Assembly: GCF_035989305.1 (NCBI RefSeq)
Contig: NZ_CP108514.1
Span: 5,185,501-5,249,500, forward strand
Reading direction: 5' to 3'
Length of the DNA stretch: 64,000 bases
Source: Streptomyces sp. NBC_01233
GTDB lineage: Bacteria; Actinomycetota; Actinomycetes; Streptomycetales; Streptomycetaceae
Shown here: piece after piece, positions 9,706 through 18,034 of the stretch
How positions within the stretch are numbered: the first letter of the stretch is position 1
How the letters are laid out: the number at the start of each line of letters is the position of its first letter
Position numbers and translations under genes: made by a program
Notes under the pieces: generated by a model
Seen by the model: the letters and a program-made list of their open reading frames with translations, nothing else
Told to the model about the DNA's origin: nothing
Database searches by the model: none

Positions 9706-11384
9706 CCTCGATCCACCGAGCAATAGCCGGTCCAGGGCTTGGACATGAAGACGCGGATGCCCTCTGAGCTGGGATGATGGGACTTCCTACGGTTCCATTT
9801 CCACAGAGCAAGAGAACATCCGCGAGATGCAATCTTCCCATGCTGCTTCGGCGGTGTTTGCCGCGTTCGATGACGCGAATCTGGTCGCGCATGCCGGGCT
9901 GGTCCCGGTGATGCGGCTGGCCGAGCGGTGCGGGCTTGCCCGGCTGGTGGCCGAGAAGGTGAAGCTGACCGGCGCGAAGAACGGCGCGGGCGCGTCGGCG
10001 GACGCCAAGGTGACCAGCATCGTGGCCGGGATGGTCGCTGGCGCGGACAGCATCGACGATCTGGATGTGCTGCGGCACGGTGCGATGCCCGTGTTGTTCG
10101 CAGGCGTCCGTGCGCCGTCCACGCTGGGCACGTTTCTGCGCTCGTTCACCCATGGTCACGCGCTCCAGCTCCACGCGGTGCACCGCGGGTTCCTGGCCGC
10201 TCTGGCCTCGCACACCCCGCTGCTGCCCGGCGCGGGCGAGAAGGCGTTCATCGATGTCGACTCCACCCACAAACGGGTCTACGGCCGGACCAAGCAGGGT
10301 GGCGAGTACGGCCGGTTCAAGGGTGTCCGCACCCTGCACCCCCTGCTCGCCACGATCTGCACCCCCGCCGCGCGGCCGGTGATCGCCGGGGCACGGATGC
10401 GGCGGGGCAAGGCGGCCGACTCCCGCGGTGCCCCCAAGTTCGTCAGCGAGGCTCTGGCCACCGCCCGGGAGGCCGGCTGCACCGGCCTGCGGATCCTGCG
10501 GGCGGACTCGCAGTTCTACAACGCCGGTGTGATCGCCGCCTGCCGCCGGGCCGGAGCCCACTTCTCCATCACGACCGGCATGAACCCCTCCATCAAACGG
10601 GCCGTCCTGGCCATCCCGGACGGCACGTGGCAGCAGATCAGCTACCCGACCGCGGTGCCCGACCCCGACACCGGGGAGCTCATCTCCGGCGCCGAAGTCG
10701 CCGAGATACCCGCATACACCGCGTTCGCCGGCCGCAAGAAGAGCGAGCGGGTCACGGCCCGGCTGATCGTGCGCCGGGTCCGGGACCTGGCCAAACCCGC
10801 CGGCGTCGGTGAGCAGGGCGAGCTGTTCCCCGTCTGGCGCTACCACCCGTTCTTCACCGACCAGCCCGCCCCCACGCTCCAGGCCGAGCGGGAACACCGT
10901 CACCACGCCGTCGTCGAGCAGGTCATCGCCGACAGCAAAGCCTCCGCCCTCGCCCACCTGCCCTCCGGACAGTTCAACGCCAACGCGGCCTGGCTCACCC
11001 TGTGGGCCATGACCTACAACCTGCTGCGGGCCACCGGTGCTCTGACCTCCGCCTTCCACGCCAAGGCCACCACCGCCACCCTCCGCGCCCACCTGATCCA
11101 CGTGCCCGCCAGGATCGCCCGCTCAGCCCGCCGTATCACCCTGCACCTACCGCACAACTGGCCCTGGCAGCACGCCTGGACGCACCTGTTCGACACGGTC
11201 CACGGCCCACCCGGCCCGGCCTGACGCCCCCTGCCCACCCCGCCCGCCAGGGCCCAACCGGAACCAAGTCGTGGAAAAGCTGGGCAGACCAGCGGCTACA
11301 ACCTGCCCATGCCCAACCACCGCCCCAAAACCGGCACAGACGCCCGCCAGAAGATCACCCTCAGACCACATCGGTGGATCGAGG
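9706..11384 (+). mobile_element. IS1380-family insertion sequence (1679 bp)
   Basis: The ends are perfect 14-bp inverted repeats, CCTCGATCCACCGA at 9706-9719 and its complement at 11371-11384. A five-base target duplication, CTTAG, flanks it at 9701-9705 and 11385-11389. It holds one transposase gene. The perfect ends and intact transposase suggest a recent insertion. Confidence 0.9.
9827..11224 (+). CDS. IS1380-family transposase
   Basis: The 465-residue DDE transposase is of full family length. The catalytic triad can be placed at the D in FIDVDSTHKRVYG, the D in ILRADSQFYN and the E in VVEQVIADSKASAL; the last lies in the family's typical C-terminal context (LPSGQFNANAAWL). It fills most of the insertion sequence between the inverted repeats and is transcribed against the interrupted PIN gene. 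Confidence 0.92.
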   Translation: MQSSHAASAVFAAFDDANLVAHAGLVPVMRLAERCGLARLVAEKVKLTGAKNGAGASADAKVTSIVAGMVAGADSIDDLDVLRHGAMPVLFAGVRAPSTLGTFLRSFTHGHALQLHAVHRGFLAALASHTPLLPGAGEKAFIDVDSTHKRVYGRTKQGGEYGRFKGVRTLHPLLATICTPAARPVIAGARMRRGKAADSRGAPKFVSEALATAREAGCTGLRILRADSQFYNAGVIAACRRAGAHFSITTGMNPSIKRAVLAIPDGTWQQISYPTAVPDPDTGELISGAEVAEIPAYTAFAGRKKSERVTARLIVRRVRDLAKPAGVGEQGELFPVWRYHPFFTDQPAPTLQAEREHRHHAVVEQVIADSKASALAHLPSGQFNANAAWLTLWAMTYNLLRATGALTSAFHAKATTATLRAHLIHVPARIARSARRITLHLPHNWPWQHAWTHLFDTVHGPPGPA

Positions 11385-11487
11385 CTTAGCCTGCACGAGC
11401 CCGGCTTGGGCTATCCGGATCAGCAGGTCGCGCAGCGTGCTCGGGTACAGGACGCAGGCGTCGTAGACGACGGTGAATGCCACGGGA

Positions 11488-11943
11488 TCAGATCAGTCCC
11501 ATCTCCTGGTTCAGAGCCGTGAGTTCATCCGCAGCCGCCCGTCGCTTCCGGTCGTCTTGCCGCTGATATTCGAGCAGGGACTGTGCCCTGATCCGGCGGT
11601 GTGTACCGACCTTCCGGTAGTCGATCTCTCCTGCCTCCAGTAGCCCGATCAGGAAAGGCCGGGACACGTTCAGCATGTCGGCGGCCTGCTGGGTGGTCAG
11701 CTCTGCGTGCTCGGGAACGATGGAGACGGTGCGGCCGGCGGCCATGTGGCTGAGCACCGCGGCCAGCAGCTCCACGGCCTCGCGGGGCAGCTCAAGATCG
11801 GCGTTTCCGTCCTCGATCCGGAACCGGATCCGTTCGGCGTGCGGGGAGCGGGCGAGGGACCGCTTCACCGGCCTGAGTGCCCGCGCCGCGAAGTCGGCAT
11901 TCGCCCCGGACGGGGGCGTGGGCCGAGCGGTCGACGTGCTCAT
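11488..11943 (-). CDS. Excisionase-type HTH antitoxin
   Basis: The 151-residue product starts at the ATG at 11943, which has an AAGGGA ribosome site; the ATG at 11988 lies nearer the promoter and lacks one. The C-terminal half carries a MerR/excisionase-like helix-turn-helix (LTTQQAADMLNVSRPFLIGL, then KVGTHRRIRAQSLLEYQ). Proteins of this type are paired with PIN toxins as DNA-binding antitoxins. The PIN start follows its stop by four bases. A good promoter lies upstream. With the toxin gene disrupted, this is an orphan antitoxin that may still neutralise related toxins. Confidence 0.85.
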   Translation of the reverse strand: MSTSTARPTPPSGANADFAARALRPVKRSLARSPHAERIRFRIEDGNADLELPREAVELLAAVLSHMAAGRTVSIVPEHAELTTQQAADMLNVSRPFLIGLLEAGEIDYRKVGTHRRIRAQSLLEYQRQDDRKRRAAADELTALNQEMGLI

Positions 11944-11999
11944 TGTGTGACCGTCCCTTCGTGTGGCGTCTGAGTCGCGATGAGACAACCCTTAAGCGC

Positions 12000-12028
12000 A
12001 TTATCTGCAGCATTCGCAATAACCGCAA
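12000..12028 (-). promoter_or_regulatory. Promoter of the HTH antitoxin operon
   Basis: On the minus strand TTGCGG (12028-12023) and GATAAT (12005-12000) are separated by exactly 17 bases, in an unusually AT-rich stretch, about 57 bases upstream of the antitoxin start. TTGCG occurs twice in the same stretch (TTGCGGTTATTGCG), a possible operator. Confidence 0.6.
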
Positions 12029-12143
12029 CAGAATTCGTTCTGGTGTCGTGGCTATGGAGGGGGGCCGTGCAGCTCTGAGGTGGCTGACCGCCTGGCCCGC
12101 CACGGCGTGAGGGAGTGCGTACCCGGTCGAGCTTCAGCCCAGA

Positions 12144-12362
12144 TCAGGGTGCTTTCGTGATGCGGGCATGCCATGCCCAGCGGACCAGCCCCCCGACGGC
12201 GAGCGAGACGAGGATCGCGCCCCAGTCGATCACGTGGGGGAGGCCGGGGAAGAAGGCGAAGAAGGCGAAGGCCGCGGCGGCGCCGGTGAGGAAGGCGGTG
12301 ATGCCGGTGCGACGGCGCTTGGCTTCCCGGGCGGGGCCTTCAGGCGTGGGCTGGGTGGTCAT
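12144..12362 (-). CDS. Small two-segment membrane protein
   Basis: The 72-residue product starts MTTQPTPEGPAREAKRRRTG, a basic cytoplasmic N-terminus, and has two hydrophobic segments (FLTGAAAAFAFFAFF and WGAILVSLAVGGLV). The start follows the stop of the upstream secreted-protein gene by seven bases, so the two are probably co-transcribed. No function is recognised. Confidence 0.6.
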   Translation of the reverse strand: MTTQPTPEGPAREAKRRRTGITAFLTGAAAAFAFFAFFPGLPHVIDWGAILVSLAVGGLVRWAWHARITKAP

Positions 12363-12369
12363 GCGCGGC

Positions 12370-12834
12370 TCACTTCGTGATGTGGTGGCACTGGCCGGCT
12401 CGGCGAACACCGTTGACGTGGATGTACGCGCACGCCTTTCCGTAGCGGGGGAGTTTCTGGGGTGCGTTGTCGCGCATCGGGTTGATCGTGCACTCGGTGT
12501 GGGTCTTGCCGCGGGAGGTGCGGTAGATCTTGTTGTCGGTGTCCGAGTAGGTGAAGTCGATGCGCCAGTTGCAGAAGCCTGCGTTGAGGGCTCCGACGAA
12601 GCCGCAGTCGACGCCGGCGTTCTGGTAGGTGATGTTCTTGCCGTCGCCGCGGATGATGTGGGTGAACATGCAGCCTGTGGGGATCTTCATGGTGACGCCG
12701 CCGACTTGGCAGTCGAAGGTGGCCACGGGCGTCGAGCCGATGGCGCCGGCGTGCGCCTCGGTGGGAGGTAAGACGGCCAGCGCGGCCGTTGTGGCGAGAG
12801 CGGCGATGATCCGTGCTGTGGAGCGCTTGCCCAT
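12370..12834 (-). CDS. Secreted cysteine-rich protein of unknown function
   Basis: The ATG at 12834 has an AAGGGGA ribosome site and gives a 154-residue product with a signal peptide (MGKRSTARIIAALATTAALA, cleavage near AHA-GA). The mature part has seven cysteines (FDCQ, GCMF, DCGF, FCNW, ECTI, ACAY, QCHH), which suggests a disulfide-bonded extracellular protein. No enzyme motif is visible. It is the first gene of a two-gene operon with the small membrane protein. Confidence 0.7.
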   Translation of the reverse strand: MGKRSTARIIAALATTAALAVLPPTEAHAGAIGSTPVATFDCQVGGVTMKIPTGCMFTHIIRGDGKNITYQNAGVDCGFVGALNAGFCNWRIDFTYSDTDNKIYRTSRGKTHTECTINPMRDNAPQKLPRYGKACAYIHVNGVRRAGQCHHITK

Positions 12835-12984
12835 CGGTGTCCCCTTCTGGCGAAGTGTGTCTGCAGATCGGAACTCCTGTCGTCGGCGCAGGCTGCTGCT
12901 CCCGAGAGGCAGTCCACTACGAAGAGTGATCAGCAGATTGGCATGCTGACCACCCGTAACCGGCACCCCCGGAAGCCGGTCTCA

Positions 12985-13006
12985 TGCGTGTGCGGTGCGT
13001 GAGCGG
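12985..13006 (+). repeat. Tandem 11-bp repeat, candidate arm site (site 3, upstream)
   Basis: TGCGTGTGCGG (12985-12995) and TGCGTGAGCGG (12996-13006) are adjacent and end 112 bases before tRNA fragment copy 3. No matching 11-mer is found downstream of copy 3. Confidence 0.6.
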
Positions 13007-13011
13007 ACGGG

Positions 13012-13638
13012 GTGGCACAGGGTGGATTGGGCGGCACTCGGAGGCCGGGCCGTACCTTCATGACCTGGGGAAACAGGATTCTGGGGCCCGACATCAGCCG
13101 GGATGATCTTGTGGGGCCTCGTAATGCGCAGGTCTCGGGTTCGAATCCCGAAGGCGGCTCTGCCGACTCACTTGGGACCGGAGGGTTTGCGGGCGGAGGC
13201 GGCCCCGGTGACCCGGACAACGCGTACCAGCTGCGTGTATCAGGGTATCCGGAGCGAGAGGTTCCATTGCCCGGCAGGAAGCGCGGACTGATGGTCGACG
13301 GTATCCGCCCCTCCGACGGATACCTGGTGGAGGCCAAGCACGTCCGAGACCCCGACTGCACGAAGAAGAGTTTCCGGTCGCTGGAGCGTCTGGAAGAAAC
13401 CCTGGCCAAGCCGGTCAAGGTGAACTCCAAGGGGCAGCTTGCCTATGACCCTGTGATCGACTCCATGTACGCAGGTGACGAGAGCGAACTCCTGCGGTAC
13501 AAGCAGGCTATGGACAACCCGGCGAACAAAGAGATCCGTGGACTGGAGGTTGTGACGAACGGTAAGGACAACGCGGCCTACTGGCAGTCCATGATGGCGA
13601 TCACGGGCACGGCCGGCTCGACACGCTACGTGCCGTAA
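13012..13638 (+). CDS. Polymorphic toxin C-terminal nuclease domain, N-terminally truncated at the att-like repeat
   Basis: From about 13165 the frame encodes a restriction-endonuclease-fold toxin domain (Tox-REase-2-like): YQLRVSGYPEREVPLPG, the acidic residue in MVDGIRPSDG, the E-x-K of YLVEAKHV, and a C-terminal half ending ALMDNP-type helices and GLEVVTNGKDNAAYW. Such domains are the variable tips of large secreted toxins. Here no large N-terminal carrier precedes it; the open frame runs through the tRNA-Thr 3' fragment to an ATG at 13012. The protein is therefore a stranded toxin module whose carrier was lost or replaced at the att-like site. Whether it is expressed is unknown. Its partner follows 14 bases later. 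Confidence 0.55.
   Translation: MAQGGLGGTRRPGRTFMTWGNRILGPDISRDDLVGPRNAQVSGSNPEGGSADSLGTGGFAGGGGPGDPDNAYQLRVSGYPEREVPLPGRKRGLMVDGIRPSDGYLVEAKHVRDPDCTKKSFRSLERLEETLAKPVKVNSKGQLAYDPVIDSMYAGDESELLRYKQAMDNPANKEIRGLEVVTNGKDNAAYWQSMMAITGTAGSTRYVP
13118..13160 (+). repeat. tRNA-Thr(CGU) 3'-half, att-like core, copy 3
   Basis: It matches copies 1 and 2 over 43 bases with one difference (AATGCGC for AATGCGT). It has the tandem 11-mers upstream only, so it looks like the right-hand end of the array. It lies inside the open frame of the truncated toxin gene. Confidence 0.8.
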
Positions 13639-13652
13639 GACAAGGGAAGACA

Positions 13653-14108
13653 GTGCCTACCGAACGGAACATCCGGACCAACTTCGCCTTCTACCCGCCC
13701 GAAGCTGACGAGGCGGCATGGGGTGCCGACCTGGCGTCCCTGGAAGGGGCCCTGCGGCAGGGGTTCCCGGAACCTGGGGTCGAGTACCGGGTCTCGGGGG
13801 TCCACGGCATCACGGTCCTCGACTTCGAGATCGAGCTGGCGCCCGGTGTCTGGATCGACGGGACAGCGGCGATGCCCACGTCCGACTACGCCTTCATCAC
13901 CCTGACCAACGTGACCGCTGACGAAGCCGCGGTCTTCGCCCGGTGGCTGCGGGACTCCTTCACCTCGGCACCGCATCTGGTGCGCTTCGCCAGCAGCCTC
14001 GCCATGGCCAACGGGGAGCAGGAGCCGTGGCCGCTGCCGGCGGAAGGCGGTGACGAGGAGATCGTCACCGCACTGAGGCGACACCTCGCCTCCATCGACG
14101 ACACGTAG
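13653..14108 (+). CDS. Probable immunity protein of the adjacent nuclease toxin
   Basis: The 151-residue soluble protein starts at a GTG with an AAGGGAAG ribosome site, 14 bases after the toxin stop. It is acidic (YPPEADEAAW, VTADEAAVFARWL) and has no signal peptide or membrane segment. Its size and position directly after a toxin tip fit an immunity protein that binds and blocks the nuclease; the assignment rests mainly on context. Confidence 0.65.
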   Translation: MPTERNIRTNFAFYPPEADEAAWGADLASLEGALRQGFPEPGVEYRVSGVHGITVLDFEIELAPGVWIDGTAAMPTSDYAFITLTNVTADEAAVFARWLRDSFTSAPHLVRFASSLAMANGEQEPWPLPAEGGDEEIVTALRRHLASIDDT

Positions 14109-14134
14109 TGGCCTTGTCTGCCGGCTGCCCAGGG

Positions 14135-14945
14135 TTATGGGGTGGGCGTGGGTGTGGGGGAGGTGGGGGAGAGGCGGACTGTGCTCAGGATGCGCATGAT
14201 CAGGGTGTCGGACGGCGCCGGGGACGGCGGTGCGGCCGTAGAAGTCCCAGGCCACGAAGGCGCCCTGGGCGTTCTTGAAGCCGAAGACGATCGACTGGCC
14301 GTCGCCGGCGCAGCGGTTGGGTTGTTCGGCGCCCTGGGAGCGGGCTTTGACGTAGGTGCCCTTCACTCCGGACTTCGTCGTGTACTCCACGGGCTTGTCC
14401 CACTTCACGACGCTCTTGTCCGGCTGGGTGTAGGCGGCGTAGACCCAGGTCGGGGGGTTCTTCTCGGCGACCTCGGCGGTGTCCTTGGCGCCTTCGGCCC
14501 CCTTGGTGCCGACGTTGCCGAGCGCGACGTCGGACATCTGGCCGTCGCCGTCGGCGTCGATGCTGCACCACTGGGACTTGTAGAAGGCGGGCGCCGTGTG
14601 TCCGATGAGGATCTTTTCCGAGTCCTTGTCGTCCGCGTAGCCGCTGAAGACGTCGGGGGAGAGGACCTCCCAGTCCGGCGGGACGTCGAACGCGGCGCCG
14701 TGCTTGGGGTTGACCACCGTCTTCCAGCCCGCGATGAGCGGCTTGGAGGGGTCCGGGGGGCTGTCGGGCTCGTCCCTGGCCATGATGACGGCGGTCACGG
14801 CAGCGGTGGCCGCCACGGCCATCAGTGCCGTCAGTGCTGCCGTGAGCTTTCGGTTGGGCTTGCGCGGAGGTTTCGGCGGCTGCTGGAAGGGCGGCGGCTG
14901 GTACAAGCCATCCGGCCGGCTCGGCTGTTGGTACGGGTTCTGCAC
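14135..14945 (-). pseudogene. DUF8017-like membrane-anchored protein with a C-terminal frameshift
   Basis: The protein has a Pro/Gln-rich cytoplasmic N-terminus (MQNPYQQPSRPDGLYQPPPF), one membrane segment (LTAALTALMAVAATAAVTAV) and a long extracellular domain (ISADPDW-like AFDVPPDWEVLSPDVF, SGYADDKDSEKILIGH, SIVFGFKNAQGAFVAWDFYG). Near 14210 the natural ending (DTLIMRILSTVRLSPTSPTP) is found in a different frame, stopping at 14135. In the original frame translation would run on antisense to the immunity gene as far as 13626. The span of 811 bases shows the indel. The shift could be real or a sequencing error. Function is unknown; it is transcribed after the propeller gene on the same strand. 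Confidence 0.7.
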
Positions 14946-14969
14946 GTGCCCCTCCCGGGTTGCGCGACG

Positions 14970-16532
14970 CTACTTGCCGAACGAGAGGATCGCGCGGCTC
15001 TTCTTCTTGGGTTCCGGGCTGTAGACCCGGCCGTTGAGCAGGAACAGCCGTCCGCCCGCCCAGCTGATGCGGATGCCGTGGGGGTAGAAGACGGCCTCGG
15101 CTCCAGCGGCCACGGCCGGGCTCTGCAGGACGGGCTGCGAGGAGCCGTCCGCCGGTGCCAGCGAGACGACCGAGCCCGCCGCGCCGCTGCCGGGAGCGAC
15201 GTACACGAGGAGCCTGCCGTCCTCAAGGGCGAGCGGCCACATGGTGCGGCCCTTGGGCTGCTCCGCGGTGCGCCACCGCTCCTTGCCCGTGTTCAGGTCG
15301 ACGGCGACGACCTGGTTGGTGTCGTCGATGCCGAGGCTGGTGCCGGGTTTGCCCGCGCCGATGTAGAGGGTGTCGGCGTCGGCCACGGCGGCGTAGCACT
15401 CCTGGAACCCGCTTGCGTTGCCGAAGCCGTTGCACCGGCCGCTGACCCCGAACCCTGCGGCGCTCTGCGAGCGGACCTTGCCGTCGGCCGCGAACGCCGT
15501 GAGGTTCCACGTCTTGCGGTCCTGGTGGTGCGCGGCGACCACCAGCGGGTCCACGGAGAGCACCCGGCCGACCGTCCAGCCCTTCTCGTACTTGTGGCTC
15601 CACTTGGGGGTGCCCGTGGCCGGATCCAGCTCCTCGACCATCGACTGCCCGCGCGCGAGGGCGTCGCTCCGGTCGAAGCAGTTGCGTATGCCGATCAGCC
15701 GGGATCCCCCGGCGAACGCGGACGGGCTGCAGCCTTCCGTGTTCGACGTGCCGAAGAGCTTCCTGCCGTCGGTGACCGAGAAGCCGCTCATGACCGCGGA
15801 CCGGGCCACGGCCACGGTGTCACCGCTGATCGCCATCTCGAACTGCAGCGAGGTGTCCGCGGAGTTCTCCGGCGGCACCGGTACCTTCCACCCCGCCTTG
15901 CCCGTGGCGAGGTCGACCTGCTGCAGGTGCGTGCAGTGCGAGGTCTCCGAGGGGCTCTCCTTCAGACCGAGGACCAGCTTGCCGTCCGCGGACGGGGCCG
16001 GCGGAACCCCGCACACCGGGGTCGGCAGCGACAGCTTCCACTTGTCCTGGCCGTCGGCCACCGCGTAGCCGATGAGCTCGTTGGAGATCGCCTTGACCAC
16101 CACGTCGCCCACCCGCCACGGGCCGTACTGGGAGGTGCCCGAGCCGGGGAGTTCGGCCTGGTTGTCGCGCAGCCAGACCCGGGCCTCGCCGGGCTGGATG
16201 CCGGCGTTGGCGTCGTAGGTGCTGGGGCCGACGCCGGGGCCCCTGCCGTCGCCCCGGTCGATCGTGGGCGAGGCGGAGGGCCGGGCCGCGGACGGCTCGT
16301 CGCGGTCGCCGCCGACCACGAGGTACGTGCCGCCGCCGACGGCGAGCAGGACGGCGACGGCCAGTGCCGTCACGCGCGCCGTCCGGCCCGTGAACCGGCC
16401 GGCGGGGAGGTTCGCGAACCGGCCGGCGGGCGCGGGGACCGGTTGCGGCTGCGGCTGCGTTCGTGGCTGTGGCTCCGGTTCGAACGGGTCGGGCGGGGGT
16501 CCGAAACCGCCGCGCCACTGCTCATCGGTCAT
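14970..16532 (-). CDS. Membrane-anchored PQQ-like beta-propeller protein
   Basis: The 520-residue product has a Pro/Gln-rich cytoplasmic N-terminus, one membrane segment near residues 52-72 (VTALAVAVLLAVGGGTYLVV) and an extracellular repeat domain with propeller-type blades (QVDLATGKAGWKVPV, EELDPATGTPKWSHKY, AVDLNTGKERWRTAE). These are the W-motifs of PQQ-like repeats, which here bind no obvious cofactor. It may act as a scaffold or sensor at the cell surface. The gene lies 24 bases upstream of the DUF8017-like gene, and the two are probably co-transcribed. Confidence 0.85.
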   Translation of the reverse strand: MTDEQWRGGFGPPPDPFEPEPQPRTQPQPQPVPAPAGRFANLPAGRFTGRTARVTALAVAVLLAVGGGTYLVVGGDRDEPSAARPSASPTIDRGDGRGPGVGPSTYDANAGIQPGEARVWLRDNQAELPGSGTSQYGPWRVGDVVVKAISNELIGYAVADGQDKWKLSLPTPVCGVPPAPSADGKLVLGLKESPSETSHCTHLQQVDLATGKAGWKVPVPPENSADTSLQFEMAISGDTVAVARSAVMSGFSVTDGRKLFGTSNTEGCSPSAFAGGSRLIGIRNCFDRSDALARGQSMVEELDPATGTPKWSHKYEKGWTVGRVLSVDPLVVAAHHQDRKTWNLTAFAADGKVRSQSAAGFGVSGRCNGFGNASGFQECYAAVADADTLYIGAGKPGTSLGIDDTNQVVAVDLNTGKERWRTAEQPKGRTMWPLALEDGRLLVYVAPGSGAAGSVVSLAPADGSSQPVLQSPAVAAGAEAVFYPHGIRISWAGGRLFLLNGRVYSPEPKKKSRAILSFGK

Positions 16533-16674
16533 GGGGAGAGTGTGGCCGGTGGAGCACTCTTTCTAGAATAGATTTTTAGACTACTTCGGCACGACCGTTC
16601 GGGTCGCCGGGCCGGAGGCGCAGGGCTACGTTGGTGACTGTGGGTGCTTGTCCCGCCGTGTGAGGAGGCCGGGC

Positions 16675-17940
16675 ATGACTACACATCGGCGCAGGTCAGC
16701 AGCCATGGCGGCGGCTGCGGCCGGCCTCTTGGCGCTGCCCCTCGCAACCGGCGCGGGGACGGCCTGCGCCCGGGACGCGGCGGCGACCGTGCCGAACGTG
16801 CCGAACGTGCCGGCCGTGACGGTCCCGGCTCCGGCCCCGACGCCCGCCCCGACCCCCGCCTCCGACGCGTTTCCGCAGCTGACTCCCGCCGTGGCCCGGC
16901 AGTTGGACGACGCGATCCGGAAGGTCATGACCGAGGCGAAGGTGCCCGGGGTGATCGTGGCCCTGTCGGCGCCGGGCAAGGGCGAGTACGTACGGTCCTT
17001 CGGCGTCGCCGACAAGGCGACGGGCGCGCCGATGACGCCCGGCCTGAACATGCGGATCGGCAGCGAGACGAAGACCTTCACCGTGACCGCCCTGCTGGAG
17101 CTGGTGGACGAGGGCGAGGTCGGGCTGGACGACCCGATCGGCACGTACGTGGAGGGGGTCCCGAACGGCGACCGGGTCACCCTGCGCCAGCTGGCCGAGA
17201 TGCGGAGCGGACTGTTCAACTACTCCGAGGACGAAGGCTTCTTCAAGGCGCTGACCAGCGATCCCCGGCGTCCCTTCACCCCGCAGGAACTGCTCGCGTA
17301 CTCCTTCAAGCACCCGGTCCTCTTCGAGCCGGGCGCGAAGTTCTACTACTGCAACACCAACCTGATCCTGCTCGGGCTGGTGGTGGAGAAGGTCAGCGGG
17401 ATCCCCCTCGCCGAGTACATCGACCGGGAGGTCGTCAAACCGGCCGGGCTGAGGCACACGCTGTTCCCCACGGGCGCGGAGTTCCCCAGTCCGCACGCCC
17501 ACGGCTACACGGACCAGACGGCGACCGGCAAGACCGAGGACGCCACCGACTGGAACCCCTCCTGGGGCTGGGCGGCCGGCGCGATGATCTCCGACCTCAC
17601 CGACCTGCGGAGCTGGGCGAAGACCCTGGCGACCGGAACGCTGCTGACCGCCGCCACCCAGGCCGAGCGGCTGAAGGTGATCGACGCGCTCCCGGGCACG
17701 GGCTACGGCCTGGGCATCTTCAACGTCCAGGGCTGGATCGGGCACAACGGCTCACTGCCCGGCTACGAGTCGCTGACCGTCTACCTGCCGCAGGCGCAGG
17801 CCACGCTGGTCGTGCTGCTCAACACGGACACCGCCCACCAGGGCAGCGAGCCGAGCACCCTGTTCGGTCGGGCGATCACCGAGATCGTGACCCCCGAGCA
17901 CGTCTTCACGCTGCCCGCCCAGCCCGTCGCCGGGCACTGA
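16675..17940 (+). CDS. Secreted serine hydrolase, beta-lactamase/DD-peptidase S12 family
   Basis: The ATG at 16675 has an AGGAGG ribosome site. The 421-residue product has a signal peptide (MTTHRRRSAAMAAAAAGLLA onward) and a low-complexity Pro/Ala linker. The catalytic S-x-x-K is in GSETKTFTV, the Y-x-N equivalent in YYCNTN, and the HNG-type third motif in GHNGSLPGYES. The family includes D-alanyl-D-alanine carboxypeptidases, esterases and penicillin-binding hydrolases; a DD-carboxypeptidase role outside the membrane is likely but not proven. Confidence 0.88.
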   Translation: MTTHRRRSAAMAAAAAGLLALPLATGAGTACARDAAATVPNVPNVPAVTVPAPAPTPAPTPASDAFPQLTPAVARQLDDAIRKVMTEAKVPGVIVALSAPGKGEYVRSFGVADKATGAPMTPGLNMRIGSETKTFTVTALLELVDEGEVGLDDPIGTYVEGVPNGDRVTLRQLAEMRSGLFNYSEDEGFFKALTSDPRRPFTPQELLAYSFKHPVLFEPGAKFYYCNTNLILLGLVVEKVSGIPLAEYIDREVVKPAGLRHTLFPTGAEFPSPHAHGYTDQTATGKTEDATDWNPSWGWAAGAMISDLTDLRSWAKTLATGTLLTAATQAERLKVIDALPGTGYGLGIFNVQGWIGHNGSLPGYESLTVYLPQAQATLVVLLNTDTAHQGSEPSTLFGRAITEIVTPEHVFTLPAQPVAGH

Positions 17941-18034
17941 ACAGGCCTTCTCACGACCGCTGGTGCGGATCCGCGCCGCCCGTGCACCATGGTTGCGGCG
18001 CGCGAGACACCCTCCAGGGAGATGTGAGACGTAC

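Larger units (their letters stand above)
9245..11483 (-). pseudogene. PIN-domain toxin gene split by an IS1380-type element
   Basis: The gene is in two parts, 11385-11483 (GTG start at 11483, protein beginning VAFTVVYDACVLYPSTLRDL) and 9245-9705. Removing the insertion sequence and one copy of the CTTAG duplication joins the parts in frame into a 184-residue protein, with QAGLVQA-KWTERILDEVF across the junction. PIN features are the early acidic residue (VVYDAC), LDEVFTNL, PDADDRHVLAAAI and LIVTNNLEDF. The family acts as an RNase toxin; the start lies four bases after the stop of the HTH antitoxin gene, the usual toxin-antitoxin order. As it stands the toxin is inactive, while the antitoxin gene is intact. 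Confidence 0.85.

Noticed and set aside
13626..14134. Leftward extension of the DUF8017-like protein through the immunity gene.
   Set aside because: The extension has no conserved character and is antisense to a better-supported gene; the natural C-terminus lies in another frame.
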